DNA of 64,000 nt, taken from the NCBI RefSeq assembly GCF_014204795.1, contig NZ_JACHMB010000001.1, positions 9,374,501 through 9,438,500 of the forward strand, given 5' to 3'. The position numbers were made by a program, and so were the translations under genes. Below the pieces are notes generated by a model that saw nothing but the letters and a program-made list of their open reading frames with translations, had not been told where the DNA came from and ran no database searches. Shown here one piece after another: positions 32,639-41,563 of this stretch. Numbering within the stretch: the stretch's first letter is position 1; the number at the start of each line of letters is the position of its first letter. This DNA comes from Nonomuraea jabiensis. GTDB taxonomy: Bacteria; Actinomycetota; Actinomycetes; Streptosporangiales; Streptosporangiaceae.

Positions 32639-33703
32639 ATGAGAACCTGGCACGGTCTGATCGACAGCGACTACCGGCGCTGGCTGCCGGTCACCGCCGA
32701 CACGCCCTCCATCTCCCTCAACGAGGGCAACACCCCGCTCCTGCGCTCCGCGCACCTGTCGGAGCTCACCGGCTGCGAGGTCTGGCTGAAGGTCGAGGGC
32801 GCCAACCCGACCGGCTCGTTCAAGGACCGCGGGATGACGGTGGCGATCAGCAAGGCCGCCGAGGCCGGGGCGCAGGCCGTCATCTGCGCCTCCACCGGCA
32901 ACACCAGCGCCTCGGCCGCCGCCTACGCCGCCCGCGCCGGAGTGACGGCCGCCGTGCTGGTCCCCAAGGGACGGATCGCGCTCGGCAAGCTGAGCCAGGC
33001 CGTACGCTACGGCGCCGAGATCGTCGAGATCGACGGCACCTTCGACGACTGCCTGCGCGTGGCCCGCGAGCTGGCCGCCCACCACCCGATCGCGCTGGTC
33101 AACTCGGTCGGCAACGAGCTGCGCCTGGCCGGGCAGCGCACGGTCGCCTACGAGATCGTGGACGCGCTCGGCGAGGCGCCCGACGTGCACTGCCTGCCGG
33201 TCGGCAACGGCGGCAACATCACCGCCACCTGGGGCGGCTACCGCAACTACCACGACGCCGGCCTGGCCACGCGGCTGCCGCGCATGTGGGGCTTCCAGGC
33301 GGCCGGCGCGGCCCCGCTCGTCCACGGCGCTCCCGTGGCGGCCCCGCGTACGGAGGCCACCGCGATCAGCGTGGGCAACCCGGCCACCTGGGACGGCGCC
33401 GTGACCGCCCGCGACGAGTCCGGCGGGCTGATCGAGGCGGTGACCGACGAGCAGATCTTCGCCGCGTACCGGCTGCTGGCCCGCCGCGACGGCGTCTTCG
33501 CCGAGCCCGCCTCGGCGGCCGGCGTCGCGGGCCTGCTCGACCGGCACGAGCGGGGCCTGCTGGAGCCGGGCCTGCGGATCGTGATCACGCTCAGCGGCAA
33601 CGGCCTGAAGGACCTGGACGCCTCCCTGCGCGGCGGCTACACCTCGACGGAGACCTCCTCGTCCGCCTCCGACGTGGCCCGGGCCCTGCGCCTGGCGGCC
33701 TGA
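32639..33703 (+). CDS. thrC: Threonine synthase
   Basis: 354-aa PLP enzyme converting O-phosphohomoserine to threonine. The PLP lysine is Lys62 in NPTGSFKDRG; CASTGNTSASAAAYAARAG binds the phosphate and GNGGNITATWGGY is the glycine-rich cofactor loop. The length fits the short threonine-synthase class. It lies alone beside an RpiR regulator, away from hom and thrB, so it may be a second copy or act on a related substrate in another pathway. Confidence 0.88.
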   Translation: MRTWHGLIDSDYRRWLPVTADTPSISLNEGNTPLLRSAHLSELTGCEVWLKVEGANPTGSFKDRGMTVAISKAAEAGAQAVICASTGNTSASAAAYAARAGVTAAVLVPKGRIALGKLSQAVRYGAEIVEIDGTFDDCLRVARELAAHHPIALVNSVGNELRLAGQRTVAYEIVDALGEAPDVHCLPVGNGGNITATWGGYRNYHDAGLATRLPRMWGFQAAGAAPLVHGAPVAAPRTEATAISVGNPATWDGAVTARDESGGLIEAVTDEQIFAAYRLLARRDGVFAEPASAAGVAGLLDRHERGLLEPGLRIVITLSGNGLKDLDASLRGGYTSTETSSSASDVARALRLAA

Positions 33704-33806
33704 CCGGACTTGTGGAAGGGGTATCGGTCGCCAGCAGAGGAACGAGCGGAAAGTTGTGGGATCCCTCCATGCCTGGAGTGTGGGGTTGTGGTGTGGGATC
33801 GTCCCC

Positions 33807-34415
33807 ATGATGGATGCATCGAAGCGGCGCGGGTTCCCCACGGGCGACCTGGCGCGGGTGGCCGTGTTCGCGGCGCTGATCGCGGTGCTGGGCGTGCCCG
33901 GCTCGCTCAACCTGTTCGGCAACGCGGTCCCGATCACGCTCCAGACGCTGGGCGTGATGCTGGCCGGGGCGATCCTCGGCACGTGGCGGGCCGCGCTGGC
34001 CGTGGTGGTGCTGCTCGTGCTGGTCGCCGCCGGCCTGCCGCTGCTGGCGGGCGGGCGCGGCGGGCTCGGCGTGTTCGCCATGCCGTCGGCCGGATACCTG
34101 ATCGGCTGGATCCCCGGCGCGGCGGTGACCGGCTGGCTCGTCGAGCGCGCGGGCCGCAACCCGGGAATCTTCCCGCTGATGGTGGCCTGCCTGGTGGGCG
34201 GGATCGGGGTGATCTACCTGTTCGGCATCCCCGTCCAGTCGCTCGTCACGGGGGTGTCCCTGGGCGCGACCGCGGCCGCCAGCCTCATCTTCCTGCCCGG
34301 CGACCTGATCAAGGTGGTGCTGGCGTCCGTCGTGGCCAGGGGCACGCAGCGGGCCTACCCGGACGCGGTCCCGGCCGTGCACCGCGAACGGCTGCGCTCC
34401 GGCGGGGGGCGTTGA
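33807..34415 (+). CDS. bioY: Biotin transporter S component BioY
   Basis: 202 aa, about six membrane helices, with BioY signatures AVPITLQTLGVMLAGAILG near the N-terminus and FAMPSAGYLIGW in the middle. BioY binds biotin in the membrane and works with an energy-coupling ATPase and T component, both encoded at the end of the same operon. Adjacent ATGs at 33807 and 33810 are possible starts; no strong ribosome site is seen. TGTGGGATC occurs twice upstream (from about 33755 and 33793) and may be regulatory. Confidence 0.93.
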   Translation: MMDASKRRGFPTGDLARVAVFAALIAVLGVPGSLNLFGNAVPITLQTLGVMLAGAILGTWRAALAVVVLLVLVAAGLPLLAGGRGGLGVFAMPSAGYLIGWIPGAAVTGWLVERAGRNPGIFPLMVACLVGGIGVIYLFGIPVQSLVTGVSLGATAAASLIFLPGDLIKVVLASVVARGTQRAYPDAVPAVHRERLRSGGGR

Positions 34416-34422
34416 CCGCTCG

Positions 34423-35784
34423 ATGCCCGTAGCACGACACGTGATGCGGCACGCCGCCGAACGCCCTTCGCGCCCGGCGGTGTGCGGCCCTCAGGGCGAG
34501 CTCACCTACGCCCAGCTCGCCGAACGGATCCACGGCGCCGCCCGCCACCTGCTCGGCCGCGGGATCGGCCCGGGCGCGCTGGTCGCGATCGGCCTGGCGG
34601 ACCCCGTCGAGCTGCTCACCGCCGTGCTCGCGGCCGACCTGGCGGGCGCGACGCCGCTGGTGGGCGACCCCGCCTGGGGCCGGGAGCGGTGGTCGAGCGT
34701 CGCCGCCTCGGCCGGGCCCGGCTTCTTCGTGGACGCGCCGCTGCCCGGGGCGGCGGGGCCGGCGGTGCGGCACGATCCGGAGCCCGGGGACCGGGCGTGG
34801 GCGTGCTTCAGCTCGGGCAGCACCGGCCGGCCGCGCGCCATCGTACGCACCCGCGCGTCGTGGACGGAGTCGTTCCCGCACCTCGGCGAGCTGGCCGGGA
34901 TCGGCCCGGACGACGTCGTGCTGATCCCGGGCCCCCTCGTCTCCAGCCTGTACGCCTTCGCCGCCGTCCACACCCTGGCCACCGGGGCGACGGCCCTGCT
35001 TCCCGGCCGCCGGCCCTCCCGCGCGCTGCCCGGCCTGCTGGCCAGGGCCACGGTCGTGCACCTGGTGCCGCACCTGCTGCCGGAGGTGCTGGAGCACCCG
35101 GGAGCGCTGCGCGTGGCCGTCGTCGGCGGCGCGGCCCTCGACCCCGGCACCCGGGCGGCGGCCGTCCGGGCGGGGGTCCGGGTCGTGTCCTATTACGGGG
35201 CGACGGAGCTGTCGTTCGTGGCGGTGGACGCCGACGGGGGCGGGCTGCGCCCGTTTCCGGGCGTGGAGATCGAGGTCCGGCCGGGCGGCGGGCTCGGCGA
35301 GGTGTGGGCGCGCTCGCCGTGGCTGGCCGACGGCTATCTGGGCGGCGCCGCGGGCCCGTTGCGCCGGGACGCTGACGGTTGGGCGAGCGTGGGCGACGTG
35401 GCGGAGCCGTACCGGGTAGGAGAGGTGCTGCGGGTACGCGGCCGGGGGGACGGCGCGATCCAGACCGGGGGCGCCACCGTCGTGCCCGAGGACGTCGAGG
35501 AGGTGCTCAGGAAGGTGCCCGGCGTGGGGGACATCGTCGTGATCGGCTCGCCGCATCCGTCGCTGGGTGCGGTGGTGACGGCGGTCATCGAGGCCGAGTG
35601 CGCCACGCCGCCGGCGCGCGCGCTGCTGGAGGCGACGGCCAGGGGCGGCCTGGACGAGGCGCAGCGGCCCCGCCGCTGGTATGCGGTGCCGAGCCTGCCG
35701 CGCACCCAGACGGGCAAGCCCGCCCGCGCCCTGGTCGCGGCCCGGCTGGCGGGCGGCGACCCCGACATCCGGCGGCTGATCTGA
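34423..35784 (+). CDS. AMP-forming acyl-CoA synthetase, YhfT-like, in biotin operon
   Basis: 453 aa, short for an adenylating enzyme. It has the P-loop SSGSTGRPRA (residues 130-139), the YYGATELS acyl-AMP motif and the C-terminal catalytic lysine in TQTGKPAR (about Lys432). It lies 7 nt after bioY and 1 nt before a thiolase-like gene. In Bacillus subtilis, bioY2 (yhfU) is grouped with the acyl-CoA ligase yhfT and thiolase-like yhfS, so this gene most likely belongs to a conserved biotin-linked acyl metabolism set, perhaps activating a pimelate-like or other fatty acid. Substrate unproved. Confidence 0.85.
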   Translation: MPVARHVMRHAAERPSRPAVCGPQGELTYAQLAERIHGAARHLLGRGIGPGALVAIGLADPVELLTAVLAADLAGATPLVGDPAWGRERWSSVAASAGPGFFVDAPLPGAAGPAVRHDPEPGDRAWACFSSGSTGRPRAIVRTRASWTESFPHLGELAGIGPDDVVLIPGPLVSSLYAFAAVHTLATGATALLPGRRPSRALPGLLARATVVHLVPHLLPEVLEHPGALRVAVVGGAALDPGTRAAAVRAGVRVVSYYGATELSFVAVDADGGGLRPFPGVEIEVRPGGGLGEVWARSPWLADGYLGGAAGPLRRDADGWASVGDVAEPYRVGEVLRVRGRGDGAIQTGGATVVPEDVEEVLRKVPGVGDIVVIGSPHPSLGAVVTAVIEAECATPPARALLEATARGGLDEAQRPRRWYAVPSLPRTQTGKPARALVAARLAGGDPDIRRLI

Positions 35785-35785
35785 C

Positions 35786-36991
35786 ATGCGCGACCCCGAT
35801 CCGCGCCACGAAGCCGCGATCCGGAGCCTCGGGGACGAGCCCGTCGTCGTGGCGGCCCGGCGCACCCCCATCGGGACGGCCGGGCACGCGTTCAAGGGCG
35901 TGACGGTCGATCGGCTGGCCGCGCCCGTGATCGCCGCCGTGGCGCGCGAGCTGGCCGGGCGGCGGGTGGACGACGTGGTGCTGGGCAACTGCATGGGACC
36001 CGGCGGGAACGTGGCCAGGGTGTCGGCGCTGGCGGCGGGCCTGGGGCACGAGGTGCCCGGCCTGACGGTGGACCGGCAGTGCGGCAGCGGGCTGGCCGCG
36101 ATCCTGGTGGCCGGTCAGGCCGTACGGGCGGGGGAGATGGACCTGGTGATCGCGGGAGGGGCGGAGAGCGCCTCGACCGCGCCGCTGCGTACCCATCGGG
36201 GCACGGCGGAGCCGTACCCCAGGGCGCCTTTCGTCCCGCGCGGCCACCCCGACCCCGACATGGGGCCGGCCGCCGAGGCGCTGGCGGCGGCGCGCGGCGT
36301 CAGCCGGGCACGCCAGGACGCCTACGCCTGCCGCAGCCACGCCAGGGCGCTGGCCGCCCGCGAGGCGGGCCGGTTCAAGGAGGAGATCGTCCCGATCGGC
36401 GAGCGCCGTGACGACCAGCGGCCCCGGCCGCTGCGGGTGGCGTCGCTGGCCCGGCTGCCCGCGGCGTTCGTGGCGGACGGTACAGTGACGGCCGGTAATT
36501 CCTCCCCGGTCAGCGACGGCGCAGCGGCCGTGGCCATCGTGCCCGAGCGGCTGCGCGCGGGCCTGCCGGGGATGCGGCTGGTGGCCGGGTCCGTCGTCGG
36601 GTGCGATCCCGAGCTGCCCGGGTGGGGTCCGGTGCCGGCGGTGCGGCGGGTGCTGGCGCGTGCGGGGGTGGAGTTGGAACAGGTCGCGGCGGTGGAGATC
36701 GTGGAGGCGTTCGCGGCGCAGGTGCTGGCCGTCACCGACGCGCTCGGGATCGACGCCCTGGACAACGATCGGGTGTGCGCCGACGGCGGTGCGCTGGCCC
36801 TGGGGCATCCCTGGGGCGCCACCGGCGCGGTCGTGGTGACCCGGCTGTTCAGCCGCCTCGTGCGCGGGGGCGCCCCGCCGGGGACGCTGGGCCTGGCGGC
36901 GGCCGCGGTGGGCGGCGGGCTCGGCGTGGCCGCCCTGTTCGAGGTGGTCGGCCGGGATGCCGGTCCTGGCCGGGACGGAGCACGGGCGTGA
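35786..36991 (+). CDS. Thiolase-like protein (YhfS-type) lacking two canonical catalytic residues
   Basis: 401 aa of thiolase fold. The acyl-accepting Cys99 is present in DRQCGSGLAA and the His of GHPWGATGA (about 341) is present. The second catalytic Cys, normally in CVGGGMG, is Ala (AAAVGGGLG, about 374), and the NEAFA motif reads VEAFA. A normal Claisen or retro-Claisen reaction is therefore doubtful; acyl transfer through Cys99 remains possible. Grouped with bioY, the acyl-CoA ligase and bioMN, it probably acts on the ligase product. Confidence 0.85.
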   Translation: MRDPDPRHEAAIRSLGDEPVVVAARRTPIGTAGHAFKGVTVDRLAAPVIAAVARELAGRRVDDVVLGNCMGPGGNVARVSALAAGLGHEVPGLTVDRQCGSGLAAILVAGQAVRAGEMDLVIAGGAESASTAPLRTHRGTAEPYPRAPFVPRGHPDPDMGPAAEALAAARGVSRARQDAYACRSHARALAAREAGRFKEEIVPIGERRDDQRPRPLRVASLARLPAAFVADGTVTAGNSSPVSDGAAAVAIVPERLRAGLPGMRLVAGSVVGCDPELPGWGPVPAVRRVLARAGVELEQVAAVEIVEAFAAQVLAVTDALGIDALDNDRVCADGGALALGHPWGATGAVVVTRLFSRLVRGGAPPGTLGLAAAAVGGGLGVAALFEVVGRDAGPGRDGARA

Positions 36992-37662
36992 TCGAGTTCG
37001 CCGACGTGCGCGTACGCCTCGGTGCCCGCGACGTCCTCAACGGCGTCACCGCGGCCCTGCCCGAGCGGCGGATCGGCGTGGTCGGCGCCAACGGCTCCGG
37101 CAAGAGCACCTTCGCCCGCCTGATCAACGGCCTGGCCCTGCCGACCTCCGGCAGCGTCACCGTGCTCGGGCTCGACACCCGCCGCCACGCGGCCAGGATC
37201 AGGCGGAGCGTCGGGTTCCTGTTCACCGACCCGGACGCGCAGATCGTGATGCCCACCGTGGCCGAGGACGTGGCCTTCTCCCTGCGCCGCAAGGGCCTGG
37301 CGCGCGAGGAGGTCGAGCGACGCGTGCACGACGTGCTCAGCCGGTACGGCCTGGCCGGGCACGCCGACCATCCCGCCCACCACCTGTCGGGAGGCCAGAA
37401 GCAGCTGCTCGCCCTGTGCTCGGTCATGGTGCTCGAACCGGACATCCTCGTCATGGACGAGCCGACCACGCTGCTGGACCTGCGCCACTCCCGCCAGGTC
37501 GCCGACCTGCTGGGCGAGCTGCCGCAGCAGGTGCTGGTGGTCAGCCACGACCTGCCGCTGCTGGCCGGTTTCGACCGCGTGCTGGTGCTGGACGAGGGCC
37601 GCGTCGTCGCTGACGGCACGCCGGACGAGGCCATCGCCCACTACCGGAAGATCATGTCGTGA
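36988..37662 (+). CDS. bioM: Energy-coupling factor ATPase (BioM)
   Basis: 224-aa ABC ATPase with Walker A GANGSGKST (residues 33-41), signature LSGGQ, Walker B ILVMDEP and switch His in VVSHDLPLL. The GTG start overlaps the thiolase stop as GTGA. With BioY as the substrate subunit and the next gene as the T component, it forms a complete BioMNY-type group I ECF transporter powering biotin uptake. Confidence 0.92.
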   Translation: MIEFADVRVRLGARDVLNGVTAALPERRIGVVGANGSGKSTFARLINGLALPTSGSVTVLGLDTRRHAARIRRSVGFLFTDPDAQIVMPTVAEDVAFSLRRKGLAREEVERRVHDVLSRYGLAGHADHPAHHLSGGQKQLLALCSVMVLEPDILVMDEPTTLLDLRHSRQVADLLGELPQQVLVVSHDLPLLAGFDRVLVLDEGRVVADGTPDEAIAHYRKIMS

Positions 37663-38264
37663 ACGGCCTGACCGGCGCCTACGTCCCCGGTTCCTCGCCG
37701 CTGCACCGGCTCCCGGCCGGGGTCAAGCTGGCCGGGCTGGCGCTGGCGTGCACGGCGCTGGTGCTGCTGAGCTCGCCCCTGGCGCTGGCCGGCGCGGCGG
37801 TCGTGGCGGCCGGTCTCTACACGCTGTCCGGGGTCGGCGTGGCGGCGGCCTGGGCGCAGGTCAGGCCGGTGCGGTGGTTCGCGGTGGGGCTGTTCGGGAT
37901 GCAGTGGGTGCTCGTGGACCTGTCCGGGGCGGTGTCCACGACGCTTCGGGTGGTGCTCGCGGTCGCGCTGGCCGGGCTGGTCACGCTCACCACCCGCACC
38001 TCGGCCATGATGTCGGCGCTGGAGCGCTGCCTGTCGCCGGCCAGGTTCGTGGGCCTGGACCCGTTCCGGCTGTCGTTGCTGCTGTCGCTGACGGTACGCA
38101 GCGTGCCCGTCGTGGCCGCGCTGGCCACCCGCGTCCGGGAGGCCCAGCGGGCCAGGGGCGTCGAGCGCAGCTTCCGGGCCTTCGCCGTGCCGCTGGTGGT
38201 CGGCTCACTCCGGCACGCCGACGCCCTCGGCGAGGCCCTGAGCGCCCGCGGTCTGGACGACTGA
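37659..38264 (+). CDS. bioN: Energy-coupling factor transmembrane T component (BioN)
   Basis: 201 aa with about five membrane helices and the two Ala-Arg-Gly coupling motifs that dock on the ATPase: one in REAQRARGVERS and one near the end in ALSARGLDD. GTG overlaps the bioM stop codon. The uptake complex BioY-BioM-BioN is thus entirely encoded here, at the two ends of one operon. Confidence 0.9.
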   Translation: MNGLTGAYVPGSSPLHRLPAGVKLAGLALACTALVLLSSPLALAGAAVVAAGLYTLSGVGVAAAWAQVRPVRWFAVGLFGMQWVLVDLSGAVSTTLRVVLAVALAGLVTLTTRTSAMMSALERCLSPARFVGLDPFRLSLLLSLTVRSVPVVAALATRVREAQRARGVERSFRAFAVPLVVGSLRHADALGEALSARGLDD

Positions 38265-38276
38265 TATCCCAGGTTT

Positions 38277-38290
38277 GACTTATATAAGTC
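38277..38290. promoter_or_regulatory. ArsR-type operator
   Basis: GACTTATATAAGTC is a perfect 14-base palindrome 20 nt before the GTG start of the ArsR-SRPBCC operon, in an otherwise GC-rich context. It probably overlaps the promoter and mediates autorepression. Confidence 0.7.
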
Positions 38291-38310
38291 TGTCCTGAAA
38301 CAATCTGGTC

Positions 38311-38655
38311 GTGCACGCATTCGACGTCCTCGGCGATCCGGTCCGGCGGCGGATCCTGGAGCTGCTCGCCGCCGGCGAGCAGAGCTCGGGGGAGCTCACC
38401 GGCGTCATCCAGCGCGAGTTCGGCATCTCCCAACCAGCCGTCTCCCAGCACCTGCGGGTGCTGCGCGACAACGGCTTCGCCAGCGTACGAGCCCAGGGCA
38501 CCCGGCGGCTCTACGCCGTCGAGCCGGGGCCGCTGCAGGAGGTCGATCTCTGGCTGGAGCGATTTCGCGGCTTCTGGACGCAACGACTGGACGCGCTGGC
38601 GACAGAGCTGGCCCGCGGCAAGCGCGATCGCCGCATGAACGAAAAGGACACCTGA
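38311..38655 (+). CDS. ArsR-family regulator
   Basis: 114-aa winged-helix protein (DVLGDPVRRRILELLAAGEQSSGEL, ISQPAVSQHLRVLRDNGFASV). It lacks the cysteine metal sites of ArsR/SmtB, as usual for members paired with SRPBCC proteins. The start is GTG; its stop overlaps the ATG of the SRPBCC gene, so the two form a repressor/ligand-binding pair under the palindrome at 38277-38290. Confidence 0.9.
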   Translation: MHAFDVLGDPVRRRILELLAAGEQSSGELTGVIQREFGISQPAVSQHLRVLRDNGFASVRAQGTRRLYAVEPGPLQEVDLWLERFRGFWTQRLDALATELARGKRDRRMNEKDT

Positions 38656-39275
38656 TGGATATCGTGGACGAGCTGCTCAAGGCGCAGCGCGAGCTGAAGG
38701 ACGGCGACGTCAAGACCGTGGTGCTGCGACGGCACTTCGACGCCGAGGTCGAGGACGTCTGGGACGCCTGCACCGACGCCGGGCGCCTGTCCCGCTGGTT
38801 CCTGCCGGTGAGCGGGGACCTCCGGCTCGGCGGGACGTACCAGCTCCAGGGCAACGCGGGCGGGGAGATCCTGCGCTGCGAGCCGCCCAACCTGCTGAAG
38901 GTCAGCTGGCTGTTCGGCGAGAACCCCGGATTCTCCGAAGTGGAGGTGCACCTGTCCGCCCAGGACGGCGGCACCCTGTTCGAGCTGCGCCACAGCGCCG
39001 AGGTGCCGCCGGAGTTCTGGGGGCGGTTCGGGCCGGGTGCGACCGGCGTGGGCTGGGACCTGGCGCTGCTGGGCCTGGCCCTGCACCTGTCGACCGGTGG
39101 CGACACGGGGGTCGACGAGGCCACCTTCCACGAGACCAGCGAGGGGCGACGCTACATCCTCGGGAGCAGCCGGGCCTGGGGCGAGGCCCACCTGGCCGCG
39201 GGCGGCCCGCCCGATGAGGTCGCGGCCTCCGTCGCCGCCACCACCGCTTTCTACGCTCCCGAACAGGAGAGCTGA
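38655..39275 (+). CDS. SRPBCC/AHSA1-family protein
   Basis: 206 aa of START-like fold (VVLRRHFDAEVEDVWDACTDAGRLSRWFLPVSGDLRLGGTY; ALHLSTGG). AHSA1-type proteins paired with ArsR regulators bind hydrophobic ligands or act as stress-response partners, but their biochemical function is seldom known. Translation is coupled to the ArsR gene by a TGATG overlap. Confidence 0.88.
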   Translation: MDIVDELLKAQRELKDGDVKTVVLRRHFDAEVEDVWDACTDAGRLSRWFLPVSGDLRLGGTYQLQGNAGGEILRCEPPNLLKVSWLFGENPGFSEVEVHLSAQDGGTLFELRHSAEVPPEFWGRFGPGATGVGWDLALLGLALHLSTGGDTGVDEATFHETSEGRRYILGSSRAWGEAHLAAGGPPDEVAASVAATTAFYAPEQES

Positions 39276-39323
39276 CACCCGGTCCATGCGGATCGGCAGG
39301 GGCTTGCGCTCGGCAGATCATCC

Positions 39324-39339
39324 CAGTAAACATTTACTG
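39324..39339. promoter_or_regulatory. TetR operator ending on the start codon
   Basis: CAGTAAA-CA-TTTACTG is a perfect 16-base dyad; its last G is the first base of the GTG start codon of the TetR gene. It must lie over the promoter of a leaderless or near-leaderless message and so provides tight autorepression. Confidence 0.75.
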
Positions 39340-39947
39340 TGGCTTCGAGGAGCAGGCAGGCGCTGCTCGACGCGGGAGCCGAGGTGTTCGCCCGGCACGG
39401 GCTGAAGGGCACCCGGATCCGCGAGATCGTCGAGCGCGCGGGCGTCAACGAGCGGATGATCTACGACCACTTCGGCAGCAAGGAAGGGCTGTATCAGGCG
39501 GTCCTGGAGGAGCAGAGCGCCGGCATCGGGGCGGCCTGGCAGCCGTACCTGGAGGACCTGGCCGGCCGGGACGCGGTGGAGGGGACGCGCCTGGCGCTGC
39601 GGGCGTTCTTCGACCTGGTCGCCGAGCGTCCGCTGCTGGTGCCGCTGCTGCTGCACGAGGGGCTGGGCGAGGGGGAGATCCGGCCGCCGATCGACCCGTC
39701 GGAGCTGCCCGCGCCGCTGCGGGAGGCGTTCGAACGCGGACGGCGCGAGGGGGCCTTCCGCGAGGACGGCGACTTCGAGCTGTTCTACGTCACCGCGATC
39801 TGCCTGCTGACCATGTTGCCCGCGCTTCCCCGGCGGCTGGGCGCGCTGGCCGGCGGCAGCGCGGAGCAGGCCCGGGAGCGTCTGCGTGACCAGGCGGTCG
39901 ACCTGCTCCTGGACGGCATCACCGGACCGGCGGGCAGAGGCCGGTGA
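39339..39947 (+). CDS. TetR-family repressor of an FAD monooxygenase
   Basis: 202 aa: TetR helix-turn-helix (RQALLDAGAEVFARHGLKGTRIREI, VNERMIYDHFGSKEGLY) and a ligand domain with a hydrophobic FYVTAICLLTMLPALPRRLG segment. The GTG start overlaps the operator and has no ribosome site, implying leaderless translation. The stop overlaps the GTG of the monooxygenase gene, so repressor and enzyme form one autoregulated operon. Confidence 0.9.
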   Translation: MASRSRQALLDAGAEVFARHGLKGTRIREIVERAGVNERMIYDHFGSKEGLYQAVLEEQSAGIGAAWQPYLEDLAGRDAVEGTRLALRAFFDLVAERPLLVPLLLHEGLGEGEIRPPIDPSELPAPLREAFERGRREGAFREDGDFELFYVTAICLLTMLPALPRRLGALAGGSAEQARERLRDQAVDLLLDGITGPAGRGR

Positions 39948-41467
39948 GCGCCGCGCAGGTGCTCGTGGTGGGGGCCGGGCCGACCGGGTTGACGCTCGCC
40001 TGCGATCTGGCCCGGCGCGGCGTCGCCGTACGGATCATCGACCAGGCGCCCGGACCGTCCCCCGGCTCCCGCGCGAAGGGCATCACGCCTCGCACGGTGG
40101 AGGTCTTCGACGATCTCGGCGTCGCCGGGGAGGCCACGCGGGCGAGCACCCCGGTCGTCATGCGCCATCACGGGCGGGACGGCACGTTCGTCGATCAGCG
40201 GCCGGATTCCTACTGGCGGAGCAGCCCCGCCGAGCCCTACCCGCAGCTGTTGCTGCCGCAGTGGCGCACGGAGGCGATCCTGCGTTCGCTGCTCTCCCGG
40301 CTGGGCGTCACGGTCGAGTACGGCACCCGGCTGGCCGCGTTCGAGCAGGACGGGCATCAGGTCGTGGCCGCCGTCCAGCACCCCGAGGGCGGCCGGACCA
40401 TCACGGCCGGCTACCTGGTGGGCTGCGACGGCGGGCACAGCACGGTACGCCGGGAGTTGGGGGTGGCCTTCGAGGGCACCACGCATCCGGCCCAGGCGCT
40501 GCTCATCGGCGACCTCGAGGTGACGGGCCCGCGAGCGGACCGGCTGCATTTCTGGGCCGACCCCGAGCGGGGCTTCCTCCAGCTGTGCCCGTTCACCGGA
40601 TCGCCCGTCTGGCAGGTCGCCGCCATGACGCCAGGCTGGCAGGCACGACCGCCCGCACCTTCCAGGGAGGTCTTCCAGCACGCGGCGCGGGAGATCACCG
40701 GCTCGTCCGGCATCGAGTTCGGTGCCGCGAGGTGGACCTCCACCTACCGCGTCAACGTCCGCATGGCCGATCGCCTGCGCCGGGGACGCGTGTTCCTGGC
40801 GGGCGACGCCGCGCACGTGCATCCGCCGGCCGGCGGGCTCGGCATGAACACCGGGATCCAGGACGCCTACAACCTGGGCTGGAAGCTCGCCCTGGTCCTC
40901 GGCGGCCTCGCCACCGACGCGCTCCTGGACACCTACCAGGCCGAACGCCTGCCGATCGCCGCCTGGACCCTGGGCACCAGCTCCGAACGCCTGCGCGACA
41001 TGGTCGCCGAGATCGGCAAGGGCGGCGGCGCCGACCTCGGCGTCGTGAACACCGACGACACTCGCCAGCTGGGGCTGGGCTACCGCTGGAGCCCGCTCTC
41101 GCACCCGGGCACCGGACACCGCGGGCGGCTGCGGCCCGGTGACCGCGCCCCCGACGCTCCCTGCCGGGACGCCGGGGGAGCGAGCGTACGCCTCTTCGAC
41201 CTCTACCGTGGCCCGCACTTCACCCTGCTGGGGTTCGGCCACGCGAGCCGTCCCGCGATCGAGGCCGTCTCGGCCGCCTGGGACGGCCCCCTGCGTACCT
41301 GCCTGATCGCCCCCGGCGCCCCGCTCGCCGACCACGACGGCCACGCGGCGGACGCCTACGGCATCACCGGCGACGCGCTGGTGCTCGTGCGCCCCGACGG
41401 CTATCTGGCCCTGACCGCCGAGCACCATCAGGCGGCGGCCGTGGTGGACTACCTTCGGTCCCTGTGA
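39944..41467 (+). CDS. FAD-dependent aromatic monooxygenase (RdmE/rifampicin-monooxygenase type)
   Basis: 507-aa class A flavoprotein hydroxylase. GAGPTGLTLACDLARRG binds FAD, GCDGGHSTVRRELG is the DG motif and FLAGDAAHVHPPAGGLGMNTGIQDAYNLGWKLA the GD motif. A thioredoxin-like C-terminal region (about 405-507) is typical of phenol hydroxylase, polyketide hydroxylases and Rox-type enzymes. Under control of the co-operonic TetR repressor, it probably hydroxylates or inactivates an aromatic compound. Confidence 0.88.
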   Translation: MSAAQVLVVGAGPTGLTLACDLARRGVAVRIIDQAPGPSPGSRAKGITPRTVEVFDDLGVAGEATRASTPVVMRHHGRDGTFVDQRPDSYWRSSPAEPYPQLLLPQWRTEAILRSLLSRLGVTVEYGTRLAAFEQDGHQVVAAVQHPEGGRTITAGYLVGCDGGHSTVRRELGVAFEGTTHPAQALLIGDLEVTGPRADRLHFWADPERGFLQLCPFTGSPVWQVAAMTPGWQARPPAPSREVFQHAAREITGSSGIEFGAARWTSTYRVNVRMADRLRRGRVFLAGDAAHVHPPAGGLGMNTGIQDAYNLGWKLALVLGGLATDALLDTYQAERLPIAAWTLGTSSERLRDMVAEIGKGGGADLGVVNTDDTRQLGLGYRWSPLSHPGTGHRGRLRPGDRAPDAPCRDAGGASVRLFDLYRGPHFTLLGFGHASRPAIEAVSAAWDGPLRTCLIAPGAPLADHDGHAADAYGITGDALVLVRPDGYLALTAEHHQAAAVVDYLRSL

Positions 41468-41563
41468 GGGTCGCCGCGGGGGATGAGGCGGTCGTCACCA
41501 GGCGGTAGCCGAGGTCGAGGGTGTGGGAGTATCCGAGCCCGATCGACCCGTACGGATCGGCAC

